A DNA stretch of 64,000 bases from Macrostomum hystrix (GCA_950097015.1 CATNEN010000039.1:1798001-1862000); one strand, 5' to 3'. Positions 1 through 11,929 are shown, numbered from the stretch's first letter. The notes: generated by a model from the sequence alone, not told the origin. Translations and numbers: made by a program.

Positions 1-3000
1 AATCCCAGTTCGCTGATTGACATTGTGCGCAAATACCTGGAGCAGGCGGATCGCAAGACCGAAGAGGCGCGCCAGCGTTCGAAAGCTGCCGTGTCCGCCG
101 AGCAGGAAGAAGTTGACGATCTGGACGTCATCGAGACGCCCGAGAGTCTCATGATGTCGGCTGTCAGCGGCGAGACAACGCAGGATCGCTCGGATAGGGC
201 CATCCTGGTGCCCTGGCTGAAGTTCATGTGGGAAAGCTACCGCCAGTGCCTGGACCTGTTGCGCAACAACAACAAGCTCGAGCGGCTGTACCACGACGTG
301 GCCCAGATGGCGTTTCGCTTCTGCGAGAAGTACGGCAGGAAAACGGAATTCCGCAAGCTCAATGACATCCTGCGCAGTCACCTAGGCAAGTTCCAGGCCC
401 AGCTGGCTTCTGGCCAGCCTGTGCCCACCACCGGTGTCAACCTCAGCAACCCCGACACCCAGGGCTATCACCTGGAGACTCGCCTATCCCAGCTGGAGTT
501 CTCCATGAATCTGGAACTCTACAACGAGGCCTACAAGTCCATCGAGGACATCTGGAATCTCGTCACGCTGTCTAAGAAGTCGCCAAAGCCGAGCATCATG
601 GCCAACTATTACACCAAGGTGGCTCTGGTGTTCTGGAAGTGCGGCAGTCACCTATTCCATGCTGCCGCTCTGCACAAGCTCTTCAATTTGCACCGCGAGC
701 ACAAAAAGAATATGGCCAGCGAGGAGCTGCAGGTGAGCAAGTGGGAGATGCTGTGCTCCAAGTTTTACATTACCAATCATTTTTGAGTTCGGCTGATCTG
801 AGATTTGGAATGCTCAAATTTTTTATAAGGCATTTAGTAAGGCATGCCATTAGGAAAAGTCATTGTTAAGCACGGCATGGGTGAGTCTGCCATTTGTGAG
901 TACAGTATGAAACTATTTATTGATTATTGCAGTATGAAACTATTCACTGATGAGTACAGCATGAGTCTATTGATTGATGAGTACAGCATGAGTCTATTGA
1001 TTGATGAGTACAGTATGAATCTATTGATTGATGAGTACAGCATGAGTCTATTGATTGATGAGTACAGCATGAGTCTATTGATTGATGAGTACAGCATGAG
1101 TCTATTGATTGATGAGTACAGCATGAGTCTATTGATTGATGAGTACAGCATGAGTCTATTGATTGATGAGTACAGCATGAGTCTATTGATTGATGAGTAC
1201 AGTATGAATCTATTGATTTATGAGTACAGTATGAGTCTATTGATTGATGAGTACATTATGAGTCTATTGATTGATGAGTACAGTATGAGTCTATTGATTG
1301 ATGAGTACAGCATGAGTCTATTGATTGATGAGTACAGCATGAGTCTATTGATTGATGAGTACAGCATGAGTCTATTGATTGATGAGTACAGTATGAGTCT
1401 ATTGATTGATGAGTACAGCATGAGTCTATTGATTGATCAGTACAGCATGAGTCTATTGATTGATGAGTACAGTATGAGTTTATTGATTGATGAGTACAGC
1501 ATGAGTCTATTGATTGATGAGTACAGCATGAGTCTATTGATTGATCAGTACAGCATGAGTCTATTGATTGATGAGTACAGCATGAGTCTATTGATTGATG
1601 AGTACAGTATGAGTTTATTGATTGATGAGTACAGTATGAGTCTATTGATTGATGAGTACAGCATGAGTCTATTGATTGATGAGTTCAGTATGAATCTATT
1701 GATTTATGAGTACAGTATGAGTCTATTGATTGATGAGTACATTATGAGTCTATTGATTGATGAGTACAGTATGAGTCTATTGATTGATGAGTACAGCATG
1801 AGTCTATTGATCGATGAGTACAGTATGAGCACGGTCTGAGACGAGCTCAGGTCACTGGTGAGTTCCCCTGCCCGCCCGCAGACCATGGCCAGCACTGTGC
1901 TGTGCGCCACGCTGGCCATTCCGCTGCCGTTCGTGCGGGATCGGCACGCGGATTCGCTGCTGGAGTCGGGTGAGATCGCCAGCACAGCCAAGCAGAAGAT
2001 GCTGTGCAGCCTGCTGGGCATGTCCATACCGCCTAGTCGGCGATCCCTCTGCGCCGACCTTGTCCGCGGAGGCATTGTTGAGCTGGCCCACCCGGAGCTG
2101 GCCTCGCTCTATGCTCAACTTGAGCAGCGTTTCCAGCCGCTCAAACTGGCCGAACGATGCTCGCCAGGTCTTCAAGTGGTTCGAGCCAATCTTAAATTGA
2201 GCCAGTACGGCCGGCCAATTGAGGACATGTTGATCTGCCGCACCTTGATCCAGGCTGCTCAGGTGTATGCCAGCATCACCCTGCCTAGGTTTTCAGCTCT
2301 GTTCCCATTCTGCGACCGGCTGCGCCTGGAGACCACGGTTGTTGAGGCCGCTAGGAATCTAGAGATACCGGCGCGCATCGACCACAGGCGGGGCAGCCTG
2401 CTGTTTGGCGGCTTCTCTCAGCTGGGCATCTCCCAGCGCGAGGAGGGTGTGCTCAGCGACGGGCCCAGCGTCAAAACCGCCGACCAGTTGAGCAGGCAGC
2501 TCGTGTTGCTGGGCAGTGCCCTGCAGGTAAGGGCTCAGCACTCACTCTCCTTCCTCCTTACTAGCTTCATCTGCTTCTCTCTTCCTCTCTCTCTCCCTCT
2601 TCCTCTCCCACTCGAGCTCTCTCTTTCTCTTCCTCTCTCCTTTCTCCTTCGCCGCCTCCTCTTACTCGTCACTCCCTCTTTTCCTCTCTTCCTCTTCGGT
2701 ATTTCCCGTCTCCCCTTCTCCCTAAATTATTATGCCCTTTTTGTGTTGCCTATTCCCACTCTAACCATGAGCTCTTTATCTCAATTTATGTCTTATTTTA
2801 GTAATTTATTAGTGTTGCTACTTGCAGTACTACTATTCAAGCGCGTCAAATTATTTAAACAACTAAAAATTTTTCCGATATTCCACAGGGCGTCCTGACA
2901 ATCATCCAGCCGGACAAGGAGGCTCGGGCCGAGCAGCGCAAGACCCTGGCTCACAAGTATGGCCAGACTGCTTTGCGCGATCACCAGAAGCTGCTGCAGC

Positions 3001-5498
3001 GCAAGGAACTAATCGAGGAACGCAAGGAGTTCCTCGAGAATCTGCAGCAGCGACGCGAAGAGGAGGAACTCATGAAACAGCGCCAGCAGCAGGAGCGCAT
3101 TCTGCAGCTGGAGAGCGAGCGAATGGAGAAGGATCTGAAACGGCGCCAGGAGCAGCGGACTGAGCTTGAGCAGCGCAACATTCAGCTGAAGGTGTGGTCT
3201 CTGGGGATTCTTTTATGATGACATGCGGATGAAACGTGGAACATTTCGCCAATTCGTTTGAGGTCTCTATCTAGCAGCTGGTGTCTCTTGTCTAACAGCT
3301 GACATCTCTGCCTAACAGCTGCTGTCTCTGCCTAACAGCTGGTGTCTCTGTCTAACAGCTGCTGTCTCTGTCTAACCGCTGACATCTCTGTCTAACAGCT
3401 GGTGTCTTCTGTCTAACAGCTGCTGTCTCTGTCTAACAGCTGACATCTCTGCCTAACAGCTGCTGTCTCTGTCTAACAGCTGACATCTCTGCCTAACAGC
3501 TGCTGTCTCTGTCTAACAGCTGACATCTCTGCCTAACAGCTGCTGTCTCTGCCTAACAGCTGGTGTCTCTGTCTAACAACTGCTGTCTCTGTCTAACCGC
3601 TGACATCTCTGTCTAACAGCTGATTTATCTGTCTAACAGCTGACATCTCTGTCTAACAGTTAGGACTTTGCTACGCCGCCGTTTACACCTTGAGTTTCAT
3701 TCCCCGCCTCTCCTACTTGCAGGTGAAGATGGAGCGCATCGAGGTGCTGAAGGGCACCGAGGCTGGTAGGCGGGCGTTTGCCAATCTTGACGATGCCAAC
3801 CTCGAGGAGATCAACGCCGACGAAATCTTTGCTAAGCACGTCGAGAAGGAGCGTCGCGAACTGCAGGAGCGCGTGAAAACGCAGGAGAAGAAGCTGGACC
3901 ACCTGGCCAGGGCCAAGCGAATCGAAGAGATTCCGTTGCTCACCGCTGAATACGAAAAGCGCGCGGAGGAGGCGCGCCAACGCCACGACCAGGTGGAGAC
4001 GGAGCGCATCCGCGCCCTGCAGGAGCAGCACACCAGGCTGCTTCAGCTGAAGCGCGAGGCCAAGAAGATCATGCCGTTCAAAGTGGAATTTGAGGAGGCC
4101 ATTTTGGCCGAGCGGCGGGCCGAGTTTGAGCGTTGCATGGAGGACTGGCGCCAGCGCTTGGAATCGGCGCGCAAGCAGCGCCTGGCGGAGCGCAAGGCCC
4201 AGCGCGAACGCCAGCGACGCGAGGAATTCGTCCGCCAGCGACTGGCCGAGCTAGCCGCCCAGCGCGAGGCCAAGGAGCTAGCTGCCCGCGAGGAGAAGGA
4301 GCGGCAGATGCAGGAGGAAAACAAGCGGAAGCAGCAGCACTACGAGCAGCAGAAGGCCAAGCTGGACGAGCAGGCCAAGGCGCAGGCGCAGAAGGAGGCT
4401 GAAATTGAGGAGAGACTCAAAGTTCAGCGAGAGGGTGGCGGCGGAGGCGGTGCCGGCGGTCCCTCTGGCGAGAAATGGCGACCGGCTGGCGGCTCCAAGT
4501 GGCGCGAGCGAGAAAAAGAGAAGGAGGACAGCTTTAAGCGACCCAGCGAGACCTCGGGCAGCTGGCGTCCAAGCGGCGGCGGCGGTGTTGAAAGAACCCG
4601 CGATGAAAAGCCCCTTCGTCGTGACGAGCGCTCCGATCGGATCGAACGCGAACGCCGCGATGATCGGCGTGAGGATCGCCGCGATGAACGACGCCCCGAT
4701 GACCGCCCACGGGACGACCGCCGCGATGAACGCCCTCGTGACGACCGCCGCGATGACCGCCCACGGGACGACCGCCGCGATGAACGCCCTCGTGACGACC
4801 GCCGCGATGACCGCCCACGGGACGACCGCCGCGATGAACGCCCTCGTGACGACCGCCGCGATGACCGCCCACGGGACGACCGCCGGGATGAACGCCCTCG
4901 TGACGACCGCCGCGATGAACGCCCTCGTGACGACCGCCGCGATGACCGCCCACGGGCCGACCGCCGGGATGAACGCCCTCGTGACGACCGCCGCGATGAA
5001 CGCCCTCGTGACGATCGCCGCGATGACCGCCGCGATGAACGCCCTCGTGACGACCGCCGCGATGACCGCCCTCGTGACGACTACCGCCGGGATGACCGTC
5101 CCCGGATTGATCGTCCCCGCGATGATCGTCCCCGCGATGACCGTCCCCGCGATGACCGTCAGCCTTTCCAGCGCCGGGACGAGGGTCGGCGTGACCTCAC
5201 CGAAGGCTCCTGGCGTAGCAGCGGCGGCGGCGCGAAGGACGGAGGCAGCTCTGCGTTCAGCTCTTCCCGCAAAACCATCCTGCCGCGTCGCACCGCCGAT
5301 GAGTCCGACCGTCCAGATGCTGGGACGCCCTCCAGGCGCCAAGAGGATCGGCCTGAGTCTGGCGGCTGGCGATCCCAACAACAGCCGCAGCAGCAGCAGC
5401 AGCAGCCACCGCCGCAGTCGTCCAGACCTGAGGCGGCTCGCGATGCTGCCGAAGGTGTCGAAGCTGACGGCTGGACCACGGTTAGCAAGAAGAAGTGA
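1..5498 (+). CDS. EIF3A: eukaryotic translation initiation factor 3 subunit A (eIF3a), 5' end outside window
   Basis: The scaffold subunit of the eIF3 complex, which binds the 40S ribosome in the cytoplasm. Four exons join in phase: 1-732, 1882-2526, 2889-3191, 3723-5498 (TGA 5496-5498), giving 1151 visible residues; the first exon(s) lie upstream. The N-terminal part matches the helical/PCI portion of eIF3a (for example 'ESYRQCLDLLRNN', 'LYHDVAQMAF', 'MANYYTKVALVFWK'). Exons 3-4 form a long Glu/Arg/Lys coiled coil with the family signature 'RAKRIEEIPLL'. Residues coded by 4687-5160 are a 9-residue Asp/Arg repeat (core DERPRDDRR), the counterpart of the decapeptide repeat of vertebrate eIF3a. 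The C-terminus is Gln/Pro-rich and ends 'GWTTVSKKK'. Introns 1 and 3 hold minisatellites. Long open frames antisense to exon 4 are shadows of its GC-rich repeat. Identity is secure; the exact exon ends are by eye. Confidence 0.95.
895..1835 (+). repeat. 27-bp minisatellite in eIF3a intron 1
   Basis: About 34 copies of a 27-bp unit (core gatgagtacagcatgagt). Because 27 is a multiple of three, open frames run through it on both strands, but it lies between the donor at 733 and acceptor ending at 1881 and is not part of the eIF3a reading frame. Some copies carry shared variants (for example 'gatcag' for 'gatgag'), so parts of the array were copied as blocks. Confidence 0.93.
3262..3662 (+). repeat. 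20-bp minisatellite in eIF3a intron 3
   Basis: About 20 copies of a 20-bp unit alternating 'tgctgtctctgtctaacagc' and variants with 'tgacatctct' or 'tggtgtctct'. Each copy holds CTAAC followed by AG, which resembles a branch point fused to a 3' splice site. It ends about 60 bp before the real acceptor at 3721-3722. Confidence 0.93.
4687..5160 (+). repeat. EIF3A: coding minisatellite in eIF3a (9-residue D/R repeat)
   Basis: A 27-bp unit coding DERPRDDRR / DDRPRDDRR alternates over about 470 bp and stays in frame. Mapped inside exon 4 of eIF3a. Its nucleotide identity between copies is high, so it is still being homogenised. Confidence 0.9.
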
Positions 5499-5986
5499 GC
5501 CAGCTTTGGTCAACGGACTTGATCGCTTAGTTGCTGTTATGTGAAGCCTAGTAACACTAAGCAAGGCTTTAAAAGGCCTGTCCTCATTCTATTGGCTTTC
5601 CCTCTCCTTGCTCGCGGTACGCTGGTGTTGTTGTTTTTGCTGTGTTTTTCCATTCACCGTCAGTCTCCTTTCCTAGGATCCCCAATATTAGTCCGCGCTT
5701 TTCCCTCTTGTCTCGGTCTGCATTAGATCCCAATTTGAGTTCAAGGATTCTTGTAGCTGAGCTATCGTGATTGTGAGTAGCTTTTGGAATTCTCTCAGAT
5801 CGACAAATCTCGTATTTGTGTTATCATTGACAACAACCCACCCACCCCGCTTATTCTAAGTCGTGATTGGTTGCGTCGAATTCCCCATTCAATTGAGTAA
5901 TCGCTAGTTTCTGATCGGTGAGTTGGCAGTAACTCGGGCTGTTGTGCTTCTTGTACCCTGTGAGAATCGGTTTTAGTTAACTGAAT

Positions 5987-5992
5987 AATAAA
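5987..5992 (+). promoter_or_regulatory. probable polyadenylation signal of eIF3a
   Basis: AATAAA about 490 bp after the eIF3a stop codon, in an A/T-rich stretch; no other clear hexamer lies closer. Confidence 0.5.
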
Positions 5993-6167
5993 TTAAATAA
6001 TGAACTACAGTCTGAGACAGCTTTGCAGCCAGTGCTTGATACTCGCTATTTTTAAAGGCTGGCACAAATTATTTGTCATCTCTTGATAAAAACGTTTTCT
6101 GCTGGACAATGAAATCGTTTTCTGACTTGTTGTTTTATCAGCTAGCAATTTTACGAGATACACCATT

Positions 6168-6335
6168 AGTAGGCTTAGTAGTTAGGGCGTTTCATGCTTT
6201 TGGGTCGGAAGTTCGAATCTCAGCCCCAAGGAAAGCTATTTGTGTGCTCTAGCAAGACACTAAACAATTGCCGAGTGCTTCGGCTCAACCAGCTGTAAAA
6301 TGGGTGCCAGCATCAGCTGGGGGTCGAAATGAGGG
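6168..6335 (+). mobile_element. tRNA-derived SINE-like element, family 2
   Basis: A tRNA-like head with an A-box-like stretch ('ggcttagtagttagg') and a B box ('gttcgaatct') is followed by a tail containing 'ccagctgtaaaatgggt'. The same tail word occurs in the element at 34566-34745 on the other strand, so this is a repeat family and not a tRNA gene. The remaining sequence from 5500 to 6890 shows no gene. Confidence 0.55.
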
Positions 6336-6893
6336 CATCAGCTGTTATAATAAAACTCAAATGGCAAACTCAAACTTGCTTTCTTACTGCTGTTATTGCA
6401 ATGCGACTCCAATTCAGGACAGACTGGCGCTCTGTGCTCAGATTCTTCTTAATCGCTTCCGCAGTTTTGGGTCCACAAAGGATTTTCTACGCTATTCTGA
6501 CTGACTTCCGTGCAATCACTTTTCTGGTCTGTGCAACTCGAATGCAACTCGTAGGCAAACAAAAGCATGCGTTTGCGAACCAATCAGCACCGGAACTGCT
6601 GGTTGAGCCAGCTGTTCTTTGGGCGATTGAGTTTTTGCGAATCGAGCGAACTTTAAAAAATAGTCTTTTTTGCATGTCCTGCTTGAAAAATAAGTAGATT
6701 CTTATCGATTGGCTCAAGAAAACCTGTGATTTTCACACTGCCATCGGTGCAAGCTGCATTAGTGCTCATGCTATCTCATGAGTAACCCCGGAGAGTCACG
6801 CGCCGAGGTCTCAAATTTAAATCCGCGGCAGCCGACTGCACCCACCGATTCCACCCGACTTTTTGGAGAGGCCCGAGCCAGTCTGAACCCGCC

Positions 6894-8740
6894 ATGTTGC
6901 GCTGGAAGATGATCCACCTGTTCGCCTTCCTGCTGCTGCTGTTCCTGAGCCTCGCTGGCCTGGTGGTCCATCAGGAGCGCATTGTACAGAGCGCATTGTA
7001 CAGAACTCTGCGAAGGGCTGGACTGGCCAAGCTCGCCGCCTTCGGCAACATCTGTCACGGCGTCCGTTGTCAGGCTGTCCTGGACTCACTGACGGCTGGA
7101 AAGGCTGACAGAGTGCCACGGATTCGGCACATCCTATGGAAGTCCGATGTCGTGTCGACTTACTTTGCCAAGCAGCTGAAGTCCTGGGCAATCATCCACC
7201 CTGATTGGACCTATGTTCTGTGGCGCGACTCCGACCTGCAGCTGCTGGTCTCCAAGCATTATTCAGGCGCTGTGGAGAAGTTCAGCTCGCTCAGTGAGCA
7301 AATCATGCGTGTGGACATGTCTCGCTACTTGATCCTGCACCGCGTAAGTGCAAAGCTTGTAGGTCTGTTGACAAAGACCTCTGAATGGATCCTGCACAGC
7401 GTGAGTGCAAAGCTTGTAGGTCTGTTGACAAAGACCTCTGAATGGATCCTGCACAGCGTGAGTGCAAAGCTTGTAGGTCTGTTGACAAAGACCTCTGAAT
7501 GGATCCTGCACAGCGTGAGTGCAAAGCTTGTAGGTCTGTTGACAAAGACCTCTGAATGGATCCTGCACAGCGTGAGTGCAGAGCTTGTAGGTCTGTTGAC
7601 AAAGACCTCTGAATGGATCCTGCACAGCGTGAGTGCAAAGCTTGTAGGTCTGTTGACAAAGACCTCTGAATGAATCCTGCACAGCGTGAGTGCAAAGCTT
7701 GTATGTCTGTTGACAAAGACCTCTGAATGAATCCTGCACAGCGTGAGTGCAAAGCTTGTAGGTCTGTTGACAAAGACCTCTGAATGAATCCTGCACAGCG
7801 TGAGTGCAAAGCTTGTAGGTCTGTTGACAAAGACCTCTGAATGAATCCTGCCGTTGGAAGTGCTGCTAAATAGCTGCGGCTGTGCCATATAATGTGGCTT
7901 TACATCTAAATCCAACTGTTGTTTGTAACTATAGCCAACAGAACAACAGAAACACAGCTAACATTAAAACGTCCCAATTAAGGGTCATGAGTCCCGTCAC
8001 TAGCTCGCACTTTCTCTCTCGTTTGTTGCAATCGCTACTTTCTCAAGCTAGGTTAAAAATGCCATTGCACTGTTCAGTTCGGAGGAGTCTATGCCGACCT
8101 GGACTACACTCTGCTGCGCCCTCTCGATCGGTTCCTGAAGTACCCGGCTGTCGTGCCCCTGGAGACTGAGGCGTTCGCGTTGCTCTATCACGGGATGCGG
8201 GTCTGGCCCGCCCCATTCCTCAACAACCCGGCCTTCATGCTGTCCGAGCCCGGCCATGCGTTCTTCCACTTCTGCATCCTCCGGCTGATGGCCAACCCTG
8301 CCAGGGAGGTGTTCACCTTTGCCGGTCCGCTGGGCCTCTCCTTCATGCTGAAGCGATTCGCCACCGATCATCGGGCAGCCTCCTTGAGCGTCAGCCAGGT
8401 GGTATTCGTGCCACCTTCCAGAGCTTTCGCGTCCTACACTAACAACAGCTTCGTCAGCAGTGCCAGCGAGTACAAGAATGGAATCATCGCCACCCTGAAG
8501 CACATCTGCAGCAGAGACGTGCGAAAGGCAGCTTCCGCTCCGGCGCCGCTCAGGGCCTACTGTCAGGATGTGTACAACCTGGACCCAATCACCAATCGGA
8601 GCGAGCTGGCGTACGCTGTACACGACAGCAACAAGCTGCGCTCGTCCTACGATCATCGCGGGTCGCCTCAGTTTTACGAGGATGCTGTGAATATCCGGAC
8701 TGTCTTACCCAACATAATAATGGCTGACAAACTCATCTGA
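6894..8740 (+). CDS. GT32 (OCH1-like) family glycosyltransferase, type II membrane protein
   Basis: Two exons, 6894-7343 and 8078-8740 (TGA), join in phase 0 to give 370 residues. Residues 7-25 are a hydrophobic signal anchor after a short basic start, as expected for a Golgi type II enzyme. The core 'VPRIRHILWK', 'HPDWTYVLWRD' and 'RVDMSRYLILHR' followed across the splice by 'FGGVYADLDYTLLRPL' is the classic DXD sugar-transferase motif of GT32 (Asp157, Asp159), which binds the nucleotide-sugar through a divalent metal. The family includes yeast OCH1/SUR1 and animal alpha-1,4-GalT/GlcNAcT; donor and acceptor cannot be told from sequence. The DXD half is in exon 2, so failure to splice would leave an inactive protein. 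The intron holds a 57-bp minisatellite that repeats the exon 1 donor. Confidence 0.88.
7332..7855 (+). repeat. 57-bp minisatellite carrying the exon/donor junction of the GT32 gene
   Basis: About nine copies of a 57-bp unit. The first copy is the true exon 1 end and donor ('ctgcaccgcgtaagtgcaa'); later copies read 'ctgcacagcgtgagtgcaa', each a good GT donor. The unit is 19 codons, so the exon frame stays open for six copies until a TGG-to-TGA change at about 7671. Confidence 0.95.
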
Positions 8741-9071
8741 CCAGGTGCGAACCAAATGGCTGGAATTGACACTGTCGAGATCCAACTCAGAGCAACTTGC
8801 CGCACTTTCCACTGTCCCTGGCCCTGAGCACACGCTCACAGATACACAATCACTCATTGTGCCTTGTAGTATGCATAGATTATATTCATAATAGTTCCCA
8901 GCTTTGTACTTGGTACTTGTCCCGGACTAAATTAAAAGTGCAAATTGAGTAGTTTTTCAAATCTATTGTCTCAACTTGTCCTTGTGTCGTTACGTATTCG
9001 AATATTTCTAAGCCCTGCCCTTTTATTAAACTGGTTAAGATGCATACGAACACCAATTAAGAATGCCTGGG

Positions 9072-9077
9072 AATAAA
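9072..9077 (+). promoter_or_regulatory. probable polyadenylation signal of the GT32 gene
   Basis: AATAAA about 330 bp after the stop at 8740. The stretch 8741-9490 otherwise shows no gene; it contains a moderately GC-rich segment at 9130-9230 without recognisable motifs. Confidence 0.45.
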
Positions 9078-9494
9078 AAGCACTCATTCACGAATTTTAA
9101 CTGCGTTTACCGCCTCTAAATGAAAATTGACTTAAGCCATGCCAAGCGGTCAATGGCAGGGCCATAGACATCTGCCCGCTCAGCCGCTCAGAGGCGAAAA
9201 CGAGCGAGCGGTAGGCAAAGCAGCAGAGAATCGGGCAAGCGATAAACCTTAGTTTAGTAGTTTCTAGTGAGAAAGTCCCGCTTGTCAACAATGTACCATT
9301 TAGCGGCATAAACGGCTGCTTGCTGCTACCCGCTGTCCAAAATCTTTGCCAAATTGCTAACAAAATACTACACTAGAGTTCTCGCTCGAACTTTCTACAC
9401 CATCTGCGAGGCTAGGCAAGCACTGTACAGCGGCTTAGTGTCTGAAGTGAATTCCAGTGTTGGAGGGCTGAGTCCCAACGTTGAGCACCTACCA

Positions 9495-11532
9495 ATGGAC
9501 TCCCGACGGCGCCGCTCTTCACGCATCGGTCGCTGGCTGTGCGAAATCGGCGAATCAGACCGACAGAGCATGCCGGTGGACTTCAGCGAGATTGTCTCTC
9601 TCACTGGGCCAGTACGGTTAGCCCCAGCCGCTGTTGCGGTCTCCAGTGAAGTTCCCCCTCAGATCCAGCAGCAGCAGCAGCAACAGTTTCCACTGTCACA
9701 GCCACAGTCACTGCCACAGCCGCCACAGATTGTGCTACAGCAGCAGGAGGTTCAACAGAAGCAGCTGCAGCTGCCAGCCTCAGTGAAAACAGCTGCTTCT
9801 TCTAAGCAGTGCCAGCAGCAGCACTCGGTGGAAGCGGCTCCTTCAGTCCTCGTACAAGATTCATCGTTGGGCGACTGGGCCAGCGAGGAGTCGAGTTCGA
9901 GCAGTGCGTATTTCTGCTCATTTTATTGAACATCTTATTACATTCGAGCCGTTGCCTTAGCAGTAAGAAATTTGAATGCCTGGTCTCATTGCAGGCCTGG
10001 AGTCCACATCCACGGAGTCCAACTCGGACCTGAAGCAGTCCAGCGTGAATTCCTCTTCTCTAGCTTCTTCGTTGGATAGCAACAAGATGAAGGTCGTGCG
10101 GAGAGAGCATCAGCACCAGCAGCCGGTTCCGCAGCCGCAGCAGCCGCCACAGCAGCGCCAGTCGCATCAACCACGGGCGTCAATTCGGGGCAGCGGTGGA
10201 GGCCCGCCGCAAGCTGCTGCATCTGGCGACTCGGGCGTTGATCAGCAGCATCACCACAGCCTCAATCATCAGCAGCATCACCACAGCCTCAACCATCAGC
10301 AGCATCACCACAGCCTCAACCATCAGGAGCATCATCACCAGCAGCAGCAAAAGCACGCGCTGCCAAATAGCGTTGTGAGCAACTCCGCTTCAACAGCTGC
10401 CGCCGCTGCTGCAGCCGCTTCTGCACCAGCGGGCTCATCACCAGATGTGGCCGGAGTCACCTACTACTTTCACCTGAGCCGCAATTCAACTGGTGCTTCT
10501 GACCAGGTGAGCAAAGCCTTAGGGACTTATTTTGTGTGTTCAGTCGCTTTTAGTACATGAAGTAAACTTTGAGGGCCATGTTGTGAAGACGTCAAATATG
10601 TTAGCGATTCTGCTAGCGGCTCATCAAAGGGCGAATTTTTATAAGCAGTTCATTAAGCTGGAGTCCAAAAATCTTATAAAACTCGCAGGAGCTGCTGGCC
10701 CAGCTGAAGTCCATACGGGAAACGGACAGGCCGCTGCAGCAGATTGCAGCCAACAGGTCCGTGAGCATCGCCCTGGGCCGCGTGGTGGAATCCGTGCCCG
10801 GAGGTCATTCCGGCTACCAGCGCAAGGTGGTCATCCAGGGAGCTAACTGGCGCAGTGTCATTAACTCGGTGAACGACCTGAGCCGCCTGTACCCGGATCT
10901 TATGACTCAGGCCACAAGCGATGGTAGCGGCAGTGCCGGTGGGAATCCGCAGCAGCAGCATAAAGGTTAGAGGCGCCAAGATTGCATCTACGAGATTTGA
11001 TTTTGATCACTTTTGAACTTTTATCAAATTTGCAGCAGCCCAGGCTAACTCGGCTGCGCATCGGAAAACCGAATCTCCAAAGCAGCAGCAGCCGCAGCAG
11101 CTAAAGAACTCCGGTTCAAAGTCCCAATCGCAACAGTCTAGAAGTTCCTCTAAGAAGGAGAAACTGGCACAACAACAGCAACAGCAGCAGCAACAGCAGC
11201 AGCAGCAGCAGCAGCCGTCTCAGCCGCAACTGTCGTCTCCACCGCCGCCGCCGACATCCACCTCCGCCAAGGCGAAGCTGGCCCAGAACGTGCGCTTCCA
11301 GCTGACCACCCCGCAGCGGGAGAGCCTGTTCACCCAGGACGAGGCCGGGCGGCCCAGCCATCCGCGCCTGAAGAGCCTGCTGCTGTCGCTGCAGATGGAC
11401 ATGAGCATCTTGGAGCGCAGCGTCAGCGAAGACAATGTTCCCTCAGTTAAGGTGCGCTTCTTCTTCGAGGCCTTTGATCAGCTGACCGCCTTCTGCAAGG
11501 CCATAGACTATCAGCTGCCAACCCAGGCCTGA
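9495..11532 (+). CDS. Gln-rich protein of unknown family
   Basis: Four exons join in phase: 9495-9903, 9995-10506, 10689-10965 and 11036-11532 (TGA), 564 residues. The start ATG at 9495 sits in 'accaatgg'; an in-frame upstream codon at 9354 is possible. Exons 1, 2 and 4 are low-complexity (poly-Gln, His-Gln and Ala runs), but three blocks look like folded or conserved sequence: the N-terminus 'IGRWLCEIGESDRQSM', the exon 3 block 'SVSIALGRVVESVPGG' with 'NWRSVINSVNDLSRLYPDL', and the C-terminus 'LERSVSEDNVPSVKVRFFFE' followed by 'AFDQLTAFCKAIDYQLP'. I do not recognise the family. Its character suggests a nuclear or scaffold protein, but that is only inference. The exon 4 acceptor is a NAGNAG (cagcag at 11033-11038), so one-residue splice variation is likely. 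Confidence 0.75.
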
Positions 11533-11929
11533 CAGATTGTTTTGACATTTGGGCATGCAGGATGTCTACTCTAGTTCAGTTTAGGGGTCAGGGGTCAGTA
11601 AGCAGGTTCGAGTAAATATTTGAGTTGTTACAATTCAGTAGGCAAAAGCCTCTAGGCAGCGAAACTTTCTCTTCGTTTCTGGAGAGCTTAAGCACAGGTG
11701 CGAAAACTGTAGCGTCTTTTAGTTCTTAAATTTTAGCTGTCATCAGAGCTCAGTCAGTTTGTTAGTTTATCCCACATGTAGCACCTTTTATCATTTCAAA
11801 AGTACAATGCAACCTTTTAACCGCAGACTTTCTTTGAATCCCAGACAAAGGTGTACTTGCATTACTGCCAACTAGAAGGGCAAACAATTTTATCGGTGTC
11901 ATTGTTATTCAATCCTGCGTTAATAAGCA

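Noticed and set aside
844-1839. 331-residue open frame of a repeated MSLLIDEYS peptide
   Set aside because: It is the 27-bp intron minisatellite of eIF3a; the exons on both sides join in phase across it and the frame is open only because 27 is a multiple of three.
4278-5564. 428-residue minus-strand frame opposite eIF3a exon 4
   Set aside because: Shadow of a GC-rich coding repeat; composition is low-complexity and the plus strand is clearly eIF3a.
7344-7673. extension of the GT32 protein through the 57-bp repeats
   Set aside because: The frame is open, but the true continuation is exon 2 at 8078, where FGGVYADLD completes the family motif.
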